A stretch of DNA of 64,000 nt from Gentiana macrophylla (Eukaryota > Streptophyta > Magnoliopsida > Gentianales > Gentianaceae): NCBI GenBank assembly GCA_026214975.1, contig CM047810.1:93946316-94010315 (forward strand), read 5' to 3'. Position 1 is the stretch's first letter; each line of letters begins with the position of its first letter. Shown here piece by piece: positions 46,850-58,705 of the stretch. Below the pieces are notes generated by a model, which worked only from the letters and a program-made list of their open reading frames with translations, did no database searches and was not told the DNA's origin. The position numbers and the translations under genes are program-made.

Positions 46850-49800
46850 TTAGTGTACTCTGAATCCTAGACGCATGTACAATTGCTTGAATTCTTCCAA
46901 AGATTCTCTTGCAGATGTAGTAGGTAGACTTGTTCCACCTCTTCCACTTCTTCCACCTCTACCACCTCTGTGTGAAGCTCTTAAGGATTTAACTCTAACT
47001 TCCCAAAACTTAAGTCCCAAAAAGGAATTTAGCCCCTCATGGAAACCCTTGTCATGGTAAGGTCTCATCTTATTGTAATATTGCTTCTTGTATTCTTTGA
47101 AGAGGTCATCAGTAAGCTGAAGTCTGCCAGGTGCAGGTTCTCTGAATGCATTTGTATCAGCCTCCCATTTCATTTGAGCAAAAATCCTTGAAGCCTCTTT
47201 TGCTACTGATGGCTGGCTCTCTTCCCCCTTATTGAAATCATCAACAAAACGGGAAAGCAGACCATGAACACTCTCCTGTGTGATTACTGAATTATTCAGT
47301 TGACCTTCCATAATTTATGTTCTAGTGTCAACTATTGTGATCCTTCCTTCCAATGTTTGCTCCAGTAAAGTTATCCTCTCAGTGATCTTAGGATCCAAAG
47401 CAACAGATTGAGTGCCACCAGCAGGGTCAGCCACAACAGGTTTGGGTACTTCAGCAAGGTTGTCAAGCTTTTTGTGAATAGAGGCAAATTGTTCTTTCAA
47501 GAACAAATCCTTCAATGTATTCCCTTGTTTTATGCCTCTCACATATTTGGTAAGGTCAGCAAGAGCAAATTGAGTGGATATGATATTGGAAGCAACTGTT
47601 TCAGTAGTCCTCCCTCTATTTTCCACAAGGTTCATCAAATCTTCAAATCTTTGCTCTAGTCTGTCAAGTTGAGTTCTTAACTGTTGTAATGTCATGTCTG
47701 ACTGCCCTCAACTCATCCAAAACATGTGCTGGTACTGCACTAGCCATACCTCCAGCCATATGTCCAGCAGCATCATCAGCAGGCTCTTCAACATTGTACT
47801 GTGCCCTCTGTCTGCTAACAACCATGGCCCAACTCCTACCCTTCCAGCAGGGTCAGGACCTTCTTCAACCATGGCACCAAAAATATCTTCCAAAGTTGGA
47901 TCTTGTGCTGGTTAAGGTTCCAAGATAGGTTCTTCTTCAAACAGTACTACAAATGCCTGTTGAGGTTCAGCAGCAAAAATTTCTTCTTCAGGCATTTGTA
48001 ACTCCTCATCACTGAAATCATAGTCCAGCAGCTGTTCATCCTCTTCAATAACAGCAGTCTGCTGACTATCTTTTCCATCAGTACCCTTTGCCACAGTAGG
48101 TTGTACTACAGCAGCCTGTTCTTCTATAATTGTAGGGGTTTCCTCCAAACCCATTGTGAGTTCCAACCTTTGTCCATGAAAGCGATCTGATCCTCAAAGA
48201 ACTTTGTACCTCCAGGTTCGACCTTTGTTCAGGTGTTGTTTGTTCCTCAGCAGCCTTAACCTCCTCAAGAAGTATGAGTGATCCTTCAAAACCCATCATC
48301 ATGTCCAATCTCTGTCCAATCACTGTTTGTTCCTTAGTGAGTAGGACCCATTTCTTCCACAAAAATAAAAGGAAAGATAGCCATATTTTCCTTTAAATAT
48401 CCACTAGCATCAGTAATTTTCTGTAGAGTATCAGCAGATTTAGATAAAGTGTCCTGAGTGTCAATCCACTCCTGATATTGAGCTGAATCTTCAGAACTGA
48501 TATCAGGCTCATTGTGTTCAATAGCCTTCTCTTCGTCCAAATTTTCAGTCTGCTGATCATCAGGATTCACATCAGACTCCACAACCAAGAATGTATCAGA
48601 TGTACCAACCAACCTGTTATCTTCAAGATTTATTCCTTCATTGATTAGAGCCTCCAAATCATCTATAGTAAGATCTTCCAGATCTTTATCCATTTGGTCA
48701 GGTTGCTGGCCCTCAGCAGATTTGTCAGCACCAGTTGACTGTTTTACTCTTGGTTCAGTTGAAAATGCAGATCCACTGGCTTCTCCTTGATGTGTAGGAT
48801 GATCATCATCAGAATCAGATGATGATGAATCATCACTATCTAGTGCATCCCTAGGAGTCTTAAACATGATACCTCCTTTTTTTTATCTTCTTCAATGTGT
48901 TCCATCAACCTCATTTCCAGCAAGGAAGTATTAACTAGGTCAAGTAGGTTTTCCACTTCTAATTTTTCAAAAGCCCATTCTTCAAAAATTTTCATTGGCT
49001 CATTGAAATTGATTTTTGTTTCTTATAATATCCAAACTTCCATTGAAAGTAATCAAGAACTTGAATTTAAGTTTGGGATCAACATATCCATCTTTTTTTT
49101 TTTTTTCTTCTCCTCTCTCAAAAGGCATTGAAGGCTTTCTTGGTGCTGTTTGTTCAACTTGTTGTCCTCCAAAGGTTTCAACAAGTAGATTCAATGTTTC
49201 CTCAGCAGATGCAACCAAGTCAGTAGGTACCTCAGATTGTACATTTGTACCTACAACCTCCAATTGTTCCACACTTGGTTCCTCACGACTTGTATGTGTA
49301 ATGGCACAGGTTAGCAACTATGTGTTCTTCCCCTCGAGTTGTAGCATCCACAGCAGGTCGAGAGCAGAGTTCAACAACTTCTATAGTAGGCTCAAGCACA
49401 AAGATCTCATTGTGGTTCTTCAATGTGTTGCTCAACAACAACACCAAAGAGATCAATGATAGGCTCAATGACCTCTACTTCTACTTCCTTCGATCTTACA
49501 GAATCCTCAATTCTTTCCATTTTCCATGTTTCTTTTTCATCACAATTTCCTTCATTCTTTTTGAAGGTTGTTCACTCACTCTCTCATTAGCTTTCCTCTT
49601 TCTTCCATCTTCCTTCATTTGCTCGTTTAAAATTTCGTGAGCAGATTTCTTCTTGCAATTTCAAAGAGTTCAGTGACCTCGGCTTCAATCTGGAACCTCA
49701 ATAGATTCTCTGCAGGTCTACTGATTTACGCTTTGTCTTCTTAGGCTTAAGCAACTCAGTAATATTTCTAGTGTCAGTAGCCTTTCTCTTTTCAGCAACT

Positions 49801-50631
49801 TTCTTAGGTGCAGTAGATTTAGCAACTTGTTTAACCTGCTCACCACGAGCATCATCATTTCCATCATTGTCACTCTATGTTTCCTCATCATCTACATCTT
49901 CATCATCATCCAATCCAGGGATGAGATAGCTGATCTCCTTCTTATATCTGGACTTGTTTAGTTTTTCAGGTGCAACATCAGCAACCTTCAAATGAGTCAG
50001 CAGGGACTGAATCATCAAACCCAAGGGCAATTTTTTTGGACTTTCTTGTCCCTTCTCTTTCTTCAGTTATCATTTTCTTCATATCTTGAATAAAGAATCC
50101 ACGCTAATCAAATTTCATGCTTTTGCGAGATGATGATCATTAGATCAATCTTGGGTCCAGAGCGATTGTATCAAGGCTTCCAATGAATCCCAAGATGTTC
50201 TTTGCTATAATCTTGCTCAGCAGATTATACTCCAACCCAATATGCTTCACATTAATTCCCAGAGATGATTTTATAGCATCATTGGTCTTTATTCTATCAA
50301 CAAAATCTTATCTTGAAAGCTCCATATCTTCAGGATTGGTTGGAGCATTATTTCCGGGTCCAAAACCAAAAGCTTCCCTCGGCAGGTTTGAGGAAACTTC
50401 AATCTCTTGAAAATTTACTGTGGTAGTAAATGCTTCTCTATTATCTCTTATCACAATGTTTCTCCAGAAGTTTACAACATTCGTATAAGATATTCTTTCC
50501 AATCTGAGATTTAGGACATCTTCCAATCCTTCATATCTTCTGATTCTACGACCAATATTGATAGCCAATTTAGTTTTATTAGCATCAACAACAAACCCTC
50601 TGACACTGGCTCGTTACAATGTGAACATCAT
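46850..50631 (-). pseudogene. Extra 3' open reading frame (ORF2) of the copia element, copy b
   Basis: Collinear with copy a along its whole length, with the same acidic, coiled-coil and RGG parts (HRGGRGGRSGRGG near 46940). Codon 5 of the start block is a stop here (GAA to TAA) while copy a is open. Frames shift where CAG-rich runs are garbled, for example 49620-49720. Because the two copies break at different places, an intact ancestral ORF of about 1,250 codons is the simplest reading. Product function unknown; RGG and coiled-coil parts suggest RNA binding and self-association (inference). Confidence 0.7.
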
Positions 50632-51314
50632 CCTTGTCCGCCATTAGAGATGAAAAAGATGAGGAAGAAGGCTTTCAAATCTGTGTTCACACAGTGTATT
50701 TTCAGAGAAATATCGATCTGAAAGTTGTAAGTAAAGTCTCAATGTATATATATGTATATATACAGGCAGTTGGTTGAAACTCTCAGATAAAGTCATGTAC
50801 ACTTATTGTAGCAATAAGCACGATTAAATTTGGAATGAATGAGATTCCACCACGTGTCCCACTAATTTATTTCATGAGAGTTGTAACCGTTCGATCGTGT
50901 AATGCGGTTATTATGGATAGGAATAATATCTATTTATTGTTGACTTTCATTTAAGTTTGGTTGTCTTGTAACGATATGGCTCTGACCTTCATCTTTAGTA
51001 GACTTTGATCGTTAGATCATTGATAAAGAATGACTTCAATGATCTGACAGTGAGTAACTATCTTGATCTTCAATTCCTCATGTTTTGTCCAATCGATAAT
51101 ACAAGATGAAGTTTAACACCAATGACTAATCATCAAGTAAGCTCACCCAACAGACAAAGACCAACCCTTGGCAACTTCATTTGCTCAATTTTCCAAAAAC
51201 ATATAAGTACATGGAATTGTTGATACCAATGACTAATCTGTTAAGTGAGCTCACCCAACATAGCAAAGACTAATCCCCTTGGTGAATTCCAGTACATTGC
51301 TAATCAAAGGTGTA

Positions 51315-54300
51315 TCAGTCAACTTTTATGATTCCAAGTTCAGTCCTTAACTTAGCAAATCTTTCACTATCCAATGGTTTAGTAAAAATATCAGCAAGTT
51401 GATCTTCAGTAGGGATGTAAAGAACCACCACATCTTTCTTTTCAACATGATCTCTTATAAAGTGATGTCTCACATCAATATGCTTGGTTCTTGAGTGCAA
51501 AACAGGATTTTCTGTGATTGCAATTGCACTTGTGTTGTCACACGTTATAGGAATTTCTCTTTCTTCAATTCCATAATCCCTTAACTGTTGTCTTAACCAT
51601 AATATTTGTGCACAACAACTTCCAAAGAGACTATATATTCAAATTTTCACAGTAGAAGTTGATATAGAGTTCTGTTTCTTGCTAAACCAGGAGACTAGTC
51701 TATTTCCCATCAATTGACAAGTTCTTGTGATGCTTTTTCTATCAACCTTGCATCCTGCATAATCAAAATCTGAGTAGGATATAACCTTGAAGCTTCCATC
51801 TTTTGAATACCATATCCCTACTCCCAAAGTCTCTTTTAGATACTTGAGAATCCTTTTGACTGCAGCTAGAGACTTTATTTCTGTTTGGATTGAAATCTTG
51901 CACAAACACCTACATCAAAGGATATATCAGGTCTGTTGGCAGTAAGGTACAACAGACTGCCTATCATCCTTCTGTATACGGTCTGATCAACATCTTTGCC
52001 TTCTTTGTCTTCATCCAATCTAATGTTTGTACTCATAGGAGTTGATACTCTGGTGTTGTTTTCCTTACCAAATTTCTTCAGTAGCTCCTTGGTATACTTG
52101 GTTTGATGAATGAAGATTCCATCTTTCATTTGTTTGACTTGTAATCCCAAGAAATAGTTCATTTCTCCCATCATACTCATTTGGAATTTACTTTTCATCA
52201 GATTAGCAAACTTTTCACATAGCAATTCATTTTCAGAGCCAAAAATTATGTCATCAACATAAATCTGTACCAGTAGGATGTTGTCTCCTTCATTGATTCT
52301 GAAAAGAGTCTTGTCAATGGTACCTTTGGTAAAAACCATTGTCCACCAAGAATTGAGATAGTGTCTCATACCATGCTCTTGGTGTTTGTTTCAAACCATA
52401 AAGTGCTTTATTGAGTCTGTACACTTTATCTTCTTGATCTTTAACTTCAAAACCAGGAGGTTGCTGAACATAAACCTCTTCCTCTAGAATGCCATTCAGA
52501 AATACACTCTTGACATCTATTTGGTATACTTTGAAGTTTTTGTAAGCAGCATATGCCAAGAATAATCTTATAGCTTCCAATCTTGCAACAGGGGCATATG
52601 TCTCATCAAAATCTATTCCTTCTGCTTGAGAATAGCCTTTTGCTATTAGTCTGGCCTTATTCTTTACAATGGTACCAGATTCATCCAATTTGTTTCTGTA
52701 TACCTATTTTGTTCCAATTATACTTAAATGATTATGCATTTCCACTAGTGTCCAAACTTGATTTCTTTCAAATTCATTCAATTCTTCTTGCATAGCAATT
52801 ATCCAATATGGATCTGATATTGCTTCTTCTACAACTTTAGGCTCCATTTAAGATAGAAAACAAGTAAACATAGCTTCTAATTGTCTTCTAGTCCTCACAC
52901 CTTGCTGTACATTGCCAATAACTTGCTCAGCAGGGTGATCCCTTAACCATTAAGGATTTTGGTTAGATTGATTCACAGAAACATCATCTTCAGTAGGGTC
53001 TGTTGTTGCTTGACAAAGGGTTGTGAGATCCTTGAATCGCCTCGATTGTTGCATTAGTAGTTTTACCAGCAAGGTGTTCGGCAGGGGCAGAGTCAGAAAT
53101 CTTTAAGTCATCTATCCTTTCCAAAACATCAACACATTTTGGATCAGTGACTTGTTGTTTCTCAGCAGGTCCTGAAGCTTCATCTTCCATTCCAGTGAAC
53201 TTAGATTCATCAAATACAACATGGATTGTTTCTTCATGTTTCAGTGTTCTTTTATTCAGTACCCTGAATGCCTTGCTGACTGAAGAATATCCCACGAAGA
53301 TTCCTTCATCTGATTTTGGTTGGAAAGTCTTCAGTTGCTCCTTATGATTTAATATAAAACATTTGCTTCCAAATGGATGAAAATAGGATATATTGGGTTT
53401 CCTTCCATTCCAAATCTCATAAGGTGTCTTCAGCAGCTTCTTGTTCACTGAGGTCCTATTTTGTGTATAACATGCTGTATTGACCGCTTCAACCCAATAT
53501 CTTTCAGGTAATAATGCTTCACAAATCATAGTTCTTCCTGCTTCTTTCAAAGTCCAGTTTCTTCTCTCAGCAACCCCATTTTCTTTGAGGTGTACCCAGC
53601 AATGACAGATTGATGCAAAGACACCATTCTGCTCACAATATTCTCTTATAACTTTATTGAGAAATTCAGTACCCTTGTCTGATCTGATCTTCACTATTGT
53701 CAAACTTTTCTCATTTTGCATTCTCTTCAAAAAGTTCAGGCATCTTTTGAAGTGTTTCACTTTTCTTGTTCATGAATACTACACAAGTGTATCTTGAATA
53801 ATCATCCACAACTACTAGAGTGTACTTTTTTCCTATCACACTGGTTGGTGTTACTGGTCCAAATAGATCCATGTGCATCAGCTCCAAAACTCTTTTTGTT
53901 GATTGCTTAGTCTTTGACTTGAAGCTTGATTTTGTTTGTTTACCTTGCTGACAAGCATCACATATAGCATCCTTTTTGAATGTGATTTCAGGTAAACCAA
54001 TCACCAGTTTCATTTTCACCAACTGATTGATATCATCAAATTTTAGATGATTTAACTTCTTATGCCATAACCAGTTAAGTTCTGACTTGGTATGCACAAT
54101 CAGGCATGTCTTTGGAACAGCAGTAGACCAATCCACAATAAACATGTTTTGTTGTCTTCTTCCAGCCAACACAACTTGATCACCTCTTTCACTAATGACA
54201 ATACATGTGCCCTTGTCAAAAGTGACCTTGTAACCCATGTCACAAAACTGTCCAGTGCTCAGTAGGTTGTAGTCCAGTCCTTCCACAAATGCAACATTCC

Positions 54301-55024
54301 TGATAGTTAATCCATTTCTCACAAGTGTGTCATATCCTCTTGTGTATCCTGGTGTGTTCTTGTTGCTAAAATTCACACTTGGACCATCCTTTTCCACATA
54401 GTTTGTTAGACAGTGCTTATTCTTTATCATATGTCTGGAACATCCACTGTCAAAGTACCAGACACCCTACAAAACAAAGTTAATGTATTTTAGGTACCCA
54501 AAACTGTTTGGGTCCATAGTGGTCAGTGGTAAGCATGACCCTTGGCAAATTTCCATAAGGTCTTCATGAAAAGTGCTATACTTTTGTTCATACGTGTATT
54601 CTACACATCCATAACGTCTGACATTTGGTTGTGTAGGACTCACATATGCTTTCTGGCCTTTTGGTATGTAATGATGTTTGGAGTGATTTCTATTGTTGGA
54701 ACCACTAGCATAACCATAGGTTTGTTGAACAGCCCTGTAATATGGAGTCTGCTGAGGTCCCTGCTGAGGTCTTGTATAAGTCCTCTACTGAGTCCTTTGC
54801 TGAGGTTTTACCTTAGCAGTATGGTTATATCTATTTTTTCTAGCAGTAGGTACAAGAATATTCCAGTCATCATCAGTAGGGAATAATCTACCTTTCCCCC
54901 TGAGATAAGTATCCCTAGAATGATTGACATTTCTAGGTTTAGGATTATTATCATTGGAATATTTCTGATTTTTGCCCTTTTGTGGTCCAAAGAGTAATTG
55001 GCAAAGAGTGCGCTATCAAGAGGT
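51315..55024 (-). pseudogene. pol: Copia Pol: protease, integrase, reverse transcriptase, RNase H
   Basis: Order typical of Ty1/copia. A Q/N/Y-rich linker leads to an aspartic protease (GVWYFDSGCSRHM, about 54440), then the GAG-pre-integrase zinc motif (WHKKLNHLKF to CDACQQGK, about 54010-53950). The integrase core has HMDLFGP, VVVDDYSRY and IRSDKGTEF (usual N is K), then NGVAERRN. RVT_2 follows ([20 protein letters not shown] about 52650, ALYGLKQ about 52400, [12 protein letters not shown] about 52260), then RNase H (SYSDFDYAGCKVD about 51760, TKHIDVRHHFIRD about 51470). Frameshifts occur near 53750, 52320 and 51640. Compared with copy a, the 179-bp RT segment is retained. Confidence 0.9.
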
Positions 55025-56719
55025 CTAGAAGGTGCAGTGAATTCTACTTTTGGATTTATTCCTTTTGTTAGGTACTGTTGACCTTTTTGACTTCTGATTT
55101 TGCTTCCGTGAAGTCTTCTGAGTAGTCTTCACTGCCTCAGTAACCTTTTTGGCAGTTGGATCTTGTGCAGGTACAAACTTAGGACCAATTATGGTACTAG
55201 GTTCAGTAACCTTACTGGATCCACTCTTATTAGATTGTTGAGTCCAAAATCCAAGGCTTGTTCTATCACCATAAGGCTTTCCAGATTTGAATGCAGTAGT
55301 GGAATTAGGTTGTTCAAATAGATTCAAGACTCATCGATTATACAATGAGCTTATGCTGATTCTGTCCAACCTCTTTTTCTTTTCCTTTGAGAATTCTTAA
55401 TTCAGCTTTTAACCTTTCAACTTCTGTTTGAAGAGCTTTTTTTTCAGCCTTCACAATCTCATAACCATATTGTATTATCCTCAGTTGATTAAGGATAGAA
55501 TCCAAAGTTTCTTCATTGTCAGAATTTTTAGGATTTGAACCATAAGTTGATTCACAATCACTTTCAGCAGGAGTGTTTATAGACACACCTCCTCAGTTTC
55601 ATCCATATTTGCCATTAAAGAATAATCATCCATATCAGCAACAAGTGCAGATCATCGATTCATTTCCTTTTTCGATTCAACTTCATATCCCGATTCATCT
55701 TCAAAGAACCATAGCTTTCTTGCGGATCTTCTTTGTCGACTTTTGCTCTTGAAGAGGTCTGGACAATCAGGTCTGAAATGTCCAGGCTTCTTGCAGTTGA
55801 AGCACAGATAATCAGGTTCCTTTTTATGTTTTAGTTCAGGATAGTCAGGTTTGAAGTGTCTTTCTTGCATTGATAGCATAAGTAATCATTGTCTTTCTTG
55901 GATTCATCCTTCTTCTTTTCACTGGATTTCTTGTGAAACTCCTTGGAGAACCCTTTCCAGTTTTCATCATTCTGATTTTCTTGCTTAGTAGGGCAATTTG
56001 CTCTTGCATCTCATCCAGTAGATCATCTTGAGCTCCTGATGTTTCTTCTTGATGTGTAGCAGCCAATGCAGTGGTCTTTGGTTCTTCCTTTTCAGTCTCA
56101 GGTACAAGTTTCTTGCTGAATTCATAAGCCTTGAGATCTGAAAATAATTTGAAGGTGTCCTCGTCATGTAGACTTCTCATTTCTTCTATTGCAGTCACAT
56201 TCATTTCCCAAACGTCTTTTGCAGGTAAGGCTTCCAAGATTTTTTAATTGATTTCTTCTTTTGAGTAGTTTACACTCAGTAGGGTGAGTTCATCCATGAT
56301 GTCATTGAATCTTGATTCCATTTGTTCAATGGTTTCATTTTGAAATCTTGGAACTTCTTCTTTGCCACGCTGATTTTGTTCTTCTTGATTGCATCAGTGC
56401 CTTCACAAATTAATTGTAACTTATCCCAAAGTTCCTTTGCAGTCTTGCAATCTTTCACTTTCATGTACATATTGCTATCCAAGGTTTTGTATATGATATC
56501 AATAGCAATATTGTTGAGGTTTGCTCTTTTTCTATCTTCAGGATTCCATTCTCTTTTTGGCTTTAAAATGTATGGAGTTTGACCATCTACAGTTATAGCT
56601 TTTGTGATTTCCAGTGGTCCATCAGTCAGCACATCCATCATCTCATCATGTGTTGCAGCTAGAAAAGCCTGCATACGACGTTTATACTCATTAAAATGAT
56701 CCAAAGAACACATCAACAT
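55025..56719 (-). pseudogene. gag: Copia Gag of the full element
   Basis: Starts MLMCSLDHFNEYKRRM (56719) with the DUF4219/UBN2 capsid fold: DEMMDVLTDGPLEI, TAKELWDKLQLICEGTDAI, KKNKISVAKKKFQDFKMK. A frame change near 56330 and a CAA-to-TAA type stop near 56245 interrupt it. Downstream are a degenerate first CCHC knuckle and a good second one (CFNCKKPGHFRPDC, about 55800), a coiled coil (AEKKALQTEVERLKAELRIL, about 55420) and a basic S/K-rich tail with SLGFWTQQ. Packages element RNA into particles in the cytoplasm. Runs into the protease as one polyprotein, as in other copia elements. Confidence 0.85.
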
Positions 56720-56837
56720 TGTTCTAGCATACTGGTTGTTATCTATGATGCAAAGCTTGGAAAATCAGAAACTTGAAAAAGTTTTCAAAGTATTTTCACA
56801 AGCACAACAAGTAGGATTACTTTAGAACAAAAGCACT

Positions 56838-56850
56838 GCTCCGATACCAA
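56838..56850 (-). other. Copia primer binding site
   Basis: TTGGTATCGGAGC directly after the 5' LTR on the minus strand, complementary to the initiator tRNA-Met 3' end except for one G (usual TGGTATCAGAGC). Confidence 0.9.
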
Positions 56851-56851
56851 T

Positions 56852-58575
56852 TGTTGGTCCCTTGAAAAGGCTTTGGTTAAGTTTAGAGGGAGTGAATAAA
56901 CTTAACACTTAAAACTTTTGGAGTAAAAAAACTCAGCAAGTTCAAGAACTCTTGATCGCTTGAGAGTCTGTGACCATTCGATAGTCTCTTCGATTGTTGA
57001 TTTTACTGAATTTGTTGCAATGGAATATATTCAAATTAAGCCTTATTACTTGTTGTTAAAATATGATACCAAGTATTAGATACTCAGTAGTGTAAGTGTG
57101 TGACTCAGTTGCTAGTTTCAGTAGGTTGATGTGCTTAATATACTGAATGTAGAAAGTAAATGCATAAATTAAGTAGGCAATTTTTATAGTGGTTCCAGGT
57201 GGTGTAATCCTGTCAGTCCACTCTTCTCCTGTGATGTTGGGGGTAATTCAATAGAGATCTTTGAGGTTGCGATTACAAAAATCCCTAAGTTGTCATCCTT
57301 CACCAATAACTATGGCTTCACAAACCGAACACTTGGAGCAGGTAGGATTGTTGCTCCAAAGTCTTCCACTGGTCCTTGAAGGTAGGATTGCCTCTTCACC
57401 GGCTCCACCACAAACAACGATTCTTGACACCTAAGTGCTTCTTCATCTTGGTGGTTTCTTGTAAAAGAAACTTTGAATCAAGTAAGTGATTCAGCTTTCA
57501 GCAGCTTGATCAGGATGAAATGATCAGCAGCTTGATGTCTTCAAGTGTGTGAACTTGATGTAGCTTGATAGCAGGTTACACTTGAAGAATTTACTAGATC
57601 AGTAGCTTTAAGCTCAGTAATGTCAGCAGGGTGAGTTTCTTGATAAAAATCTGAAAGCTAAAGATGATTGTTGTTTTTCCTCAAAATTCATCACACGTAT
57701 CTGAATTAGGAGTCCTCTATTTATAATAGAGAATCCTGTGACTTATGTTTGAAATTCAAACATAGCCGTTTCAGATTTGTCTCTATCTTGACTTGCTTTA
57801 CTGTCCTCAGACATAGTAATCGACAATTGTCGATTTACTTTTGTGATTTTGATGTTTACCCTTTGACTTGTATCCATTGGGTAAAGCTCTAAATATTTCC
57901 AACGTCTCTTTAATCTTAAACATTGATTTGTTGACAAAATCAAGAGTTGTTATCTGTCTTTATCCTTGTAATCTTCCAATGTAACCTTTGATTAATTCGA
58001 AATATATATCCAGCAGGTTCCTGTGTATATAAGTCTGCATAAATACTTGGCAGTCAGTTGTTCCAAGTTTGCTGTGTTTATAAAACACTGTAGCTGACTT
58101 CTTTATATCTAACTTTTTGTTATGAAGTTATATTACACCAATTTGAACATAACTAAGTTCCAATCACCACTTAACTTATGGAACTTAGACCTTGTACACA
58201 AGGTATATGTAATCAGTTTAGGTCATCATAGACTTCCCTAAATTTTGATTACATATCCTTGACTTTAAACTCTAAGTTTGATCCCTTAGCCTTCACTAAC
58301 TGAGTTTGAGCCCTTAGCCTTCAAGAATGGCGAGTTTGAGCCCTCACTTTTCAGGTCTTCCGCAGTTCCTAAACTAGTCTTCTGACTCAGGTACCTTACT
58401 GACCTAGACAGGTCTACTGATGAAAGTCAGCTGACCTTTTACAATGCTTGTTTGATCAAACCTATTCAAAGATCAAACTCTAATAAGCCTATACATTTGA
58501 TCTAGACATCTTTTTGCCTTTGCTCTATAACAGCTAGTCTGACACTCATCACTAAAACTTAAAATATGTCCAACA
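56852..58575 (-). repeat. Copia LTR c (5' LTR of full copy), 1,724 bp
   Basis: Partner of LTR b; adjoins the PBS at its inner edge and the TSD AAAAT at its outer edge. Confidence 0.95.
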
Positions 58576-58680
58576 AAAATAAAACCATCAAACTTTTATC
58601 CAATCATCGAAAAGAAAAGAAAAGAACTGATAAAAAATTTAACCATAAATTCATGGCTATGCCTAACAATTAAATAGATA

Positions 58681-58699
58681 GTCCCCAGCAACTGCACCA
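58681..58699 (-). other. Primer binding site of the gypsy element
   Basis: TGGTGCAGTTGCTGGGGAC on the minus strand, six bases inside the 5' LTR, where reverse transcription would be primed. It resembles the TGGCGCCGTTGCCGGGGA-type PBS of Tat/Athila gypsy elements with a few substitutions. Confidence 0.7.
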
Positions 58700-58705
58700 A
58701 AAACT

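Larger units (their letters stand above)
44782..58575 (-). mobile_element. Large Ty1/copia retrotransposon, full-length structure, 13.8 kb
   Basis: Minus orientation: 5' LTR 58575-56852, PBS, gag, protease, integrase, RT, RNase H, spacer, ORF2, PPT, 3' LTR 46515-44782. Perfect 5-bp target duplication AAAAT at 44777-44781 and 58576-58580. Size, long LTRs, the integrase-before-RT order and a large ORF after pol resemble SIRE/Maximus-type or related giant copia lineages, though the clade cannot be fixed by eye. Structure is complete, but the reading frames carry stops and shifts. Confidence 0.93.
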
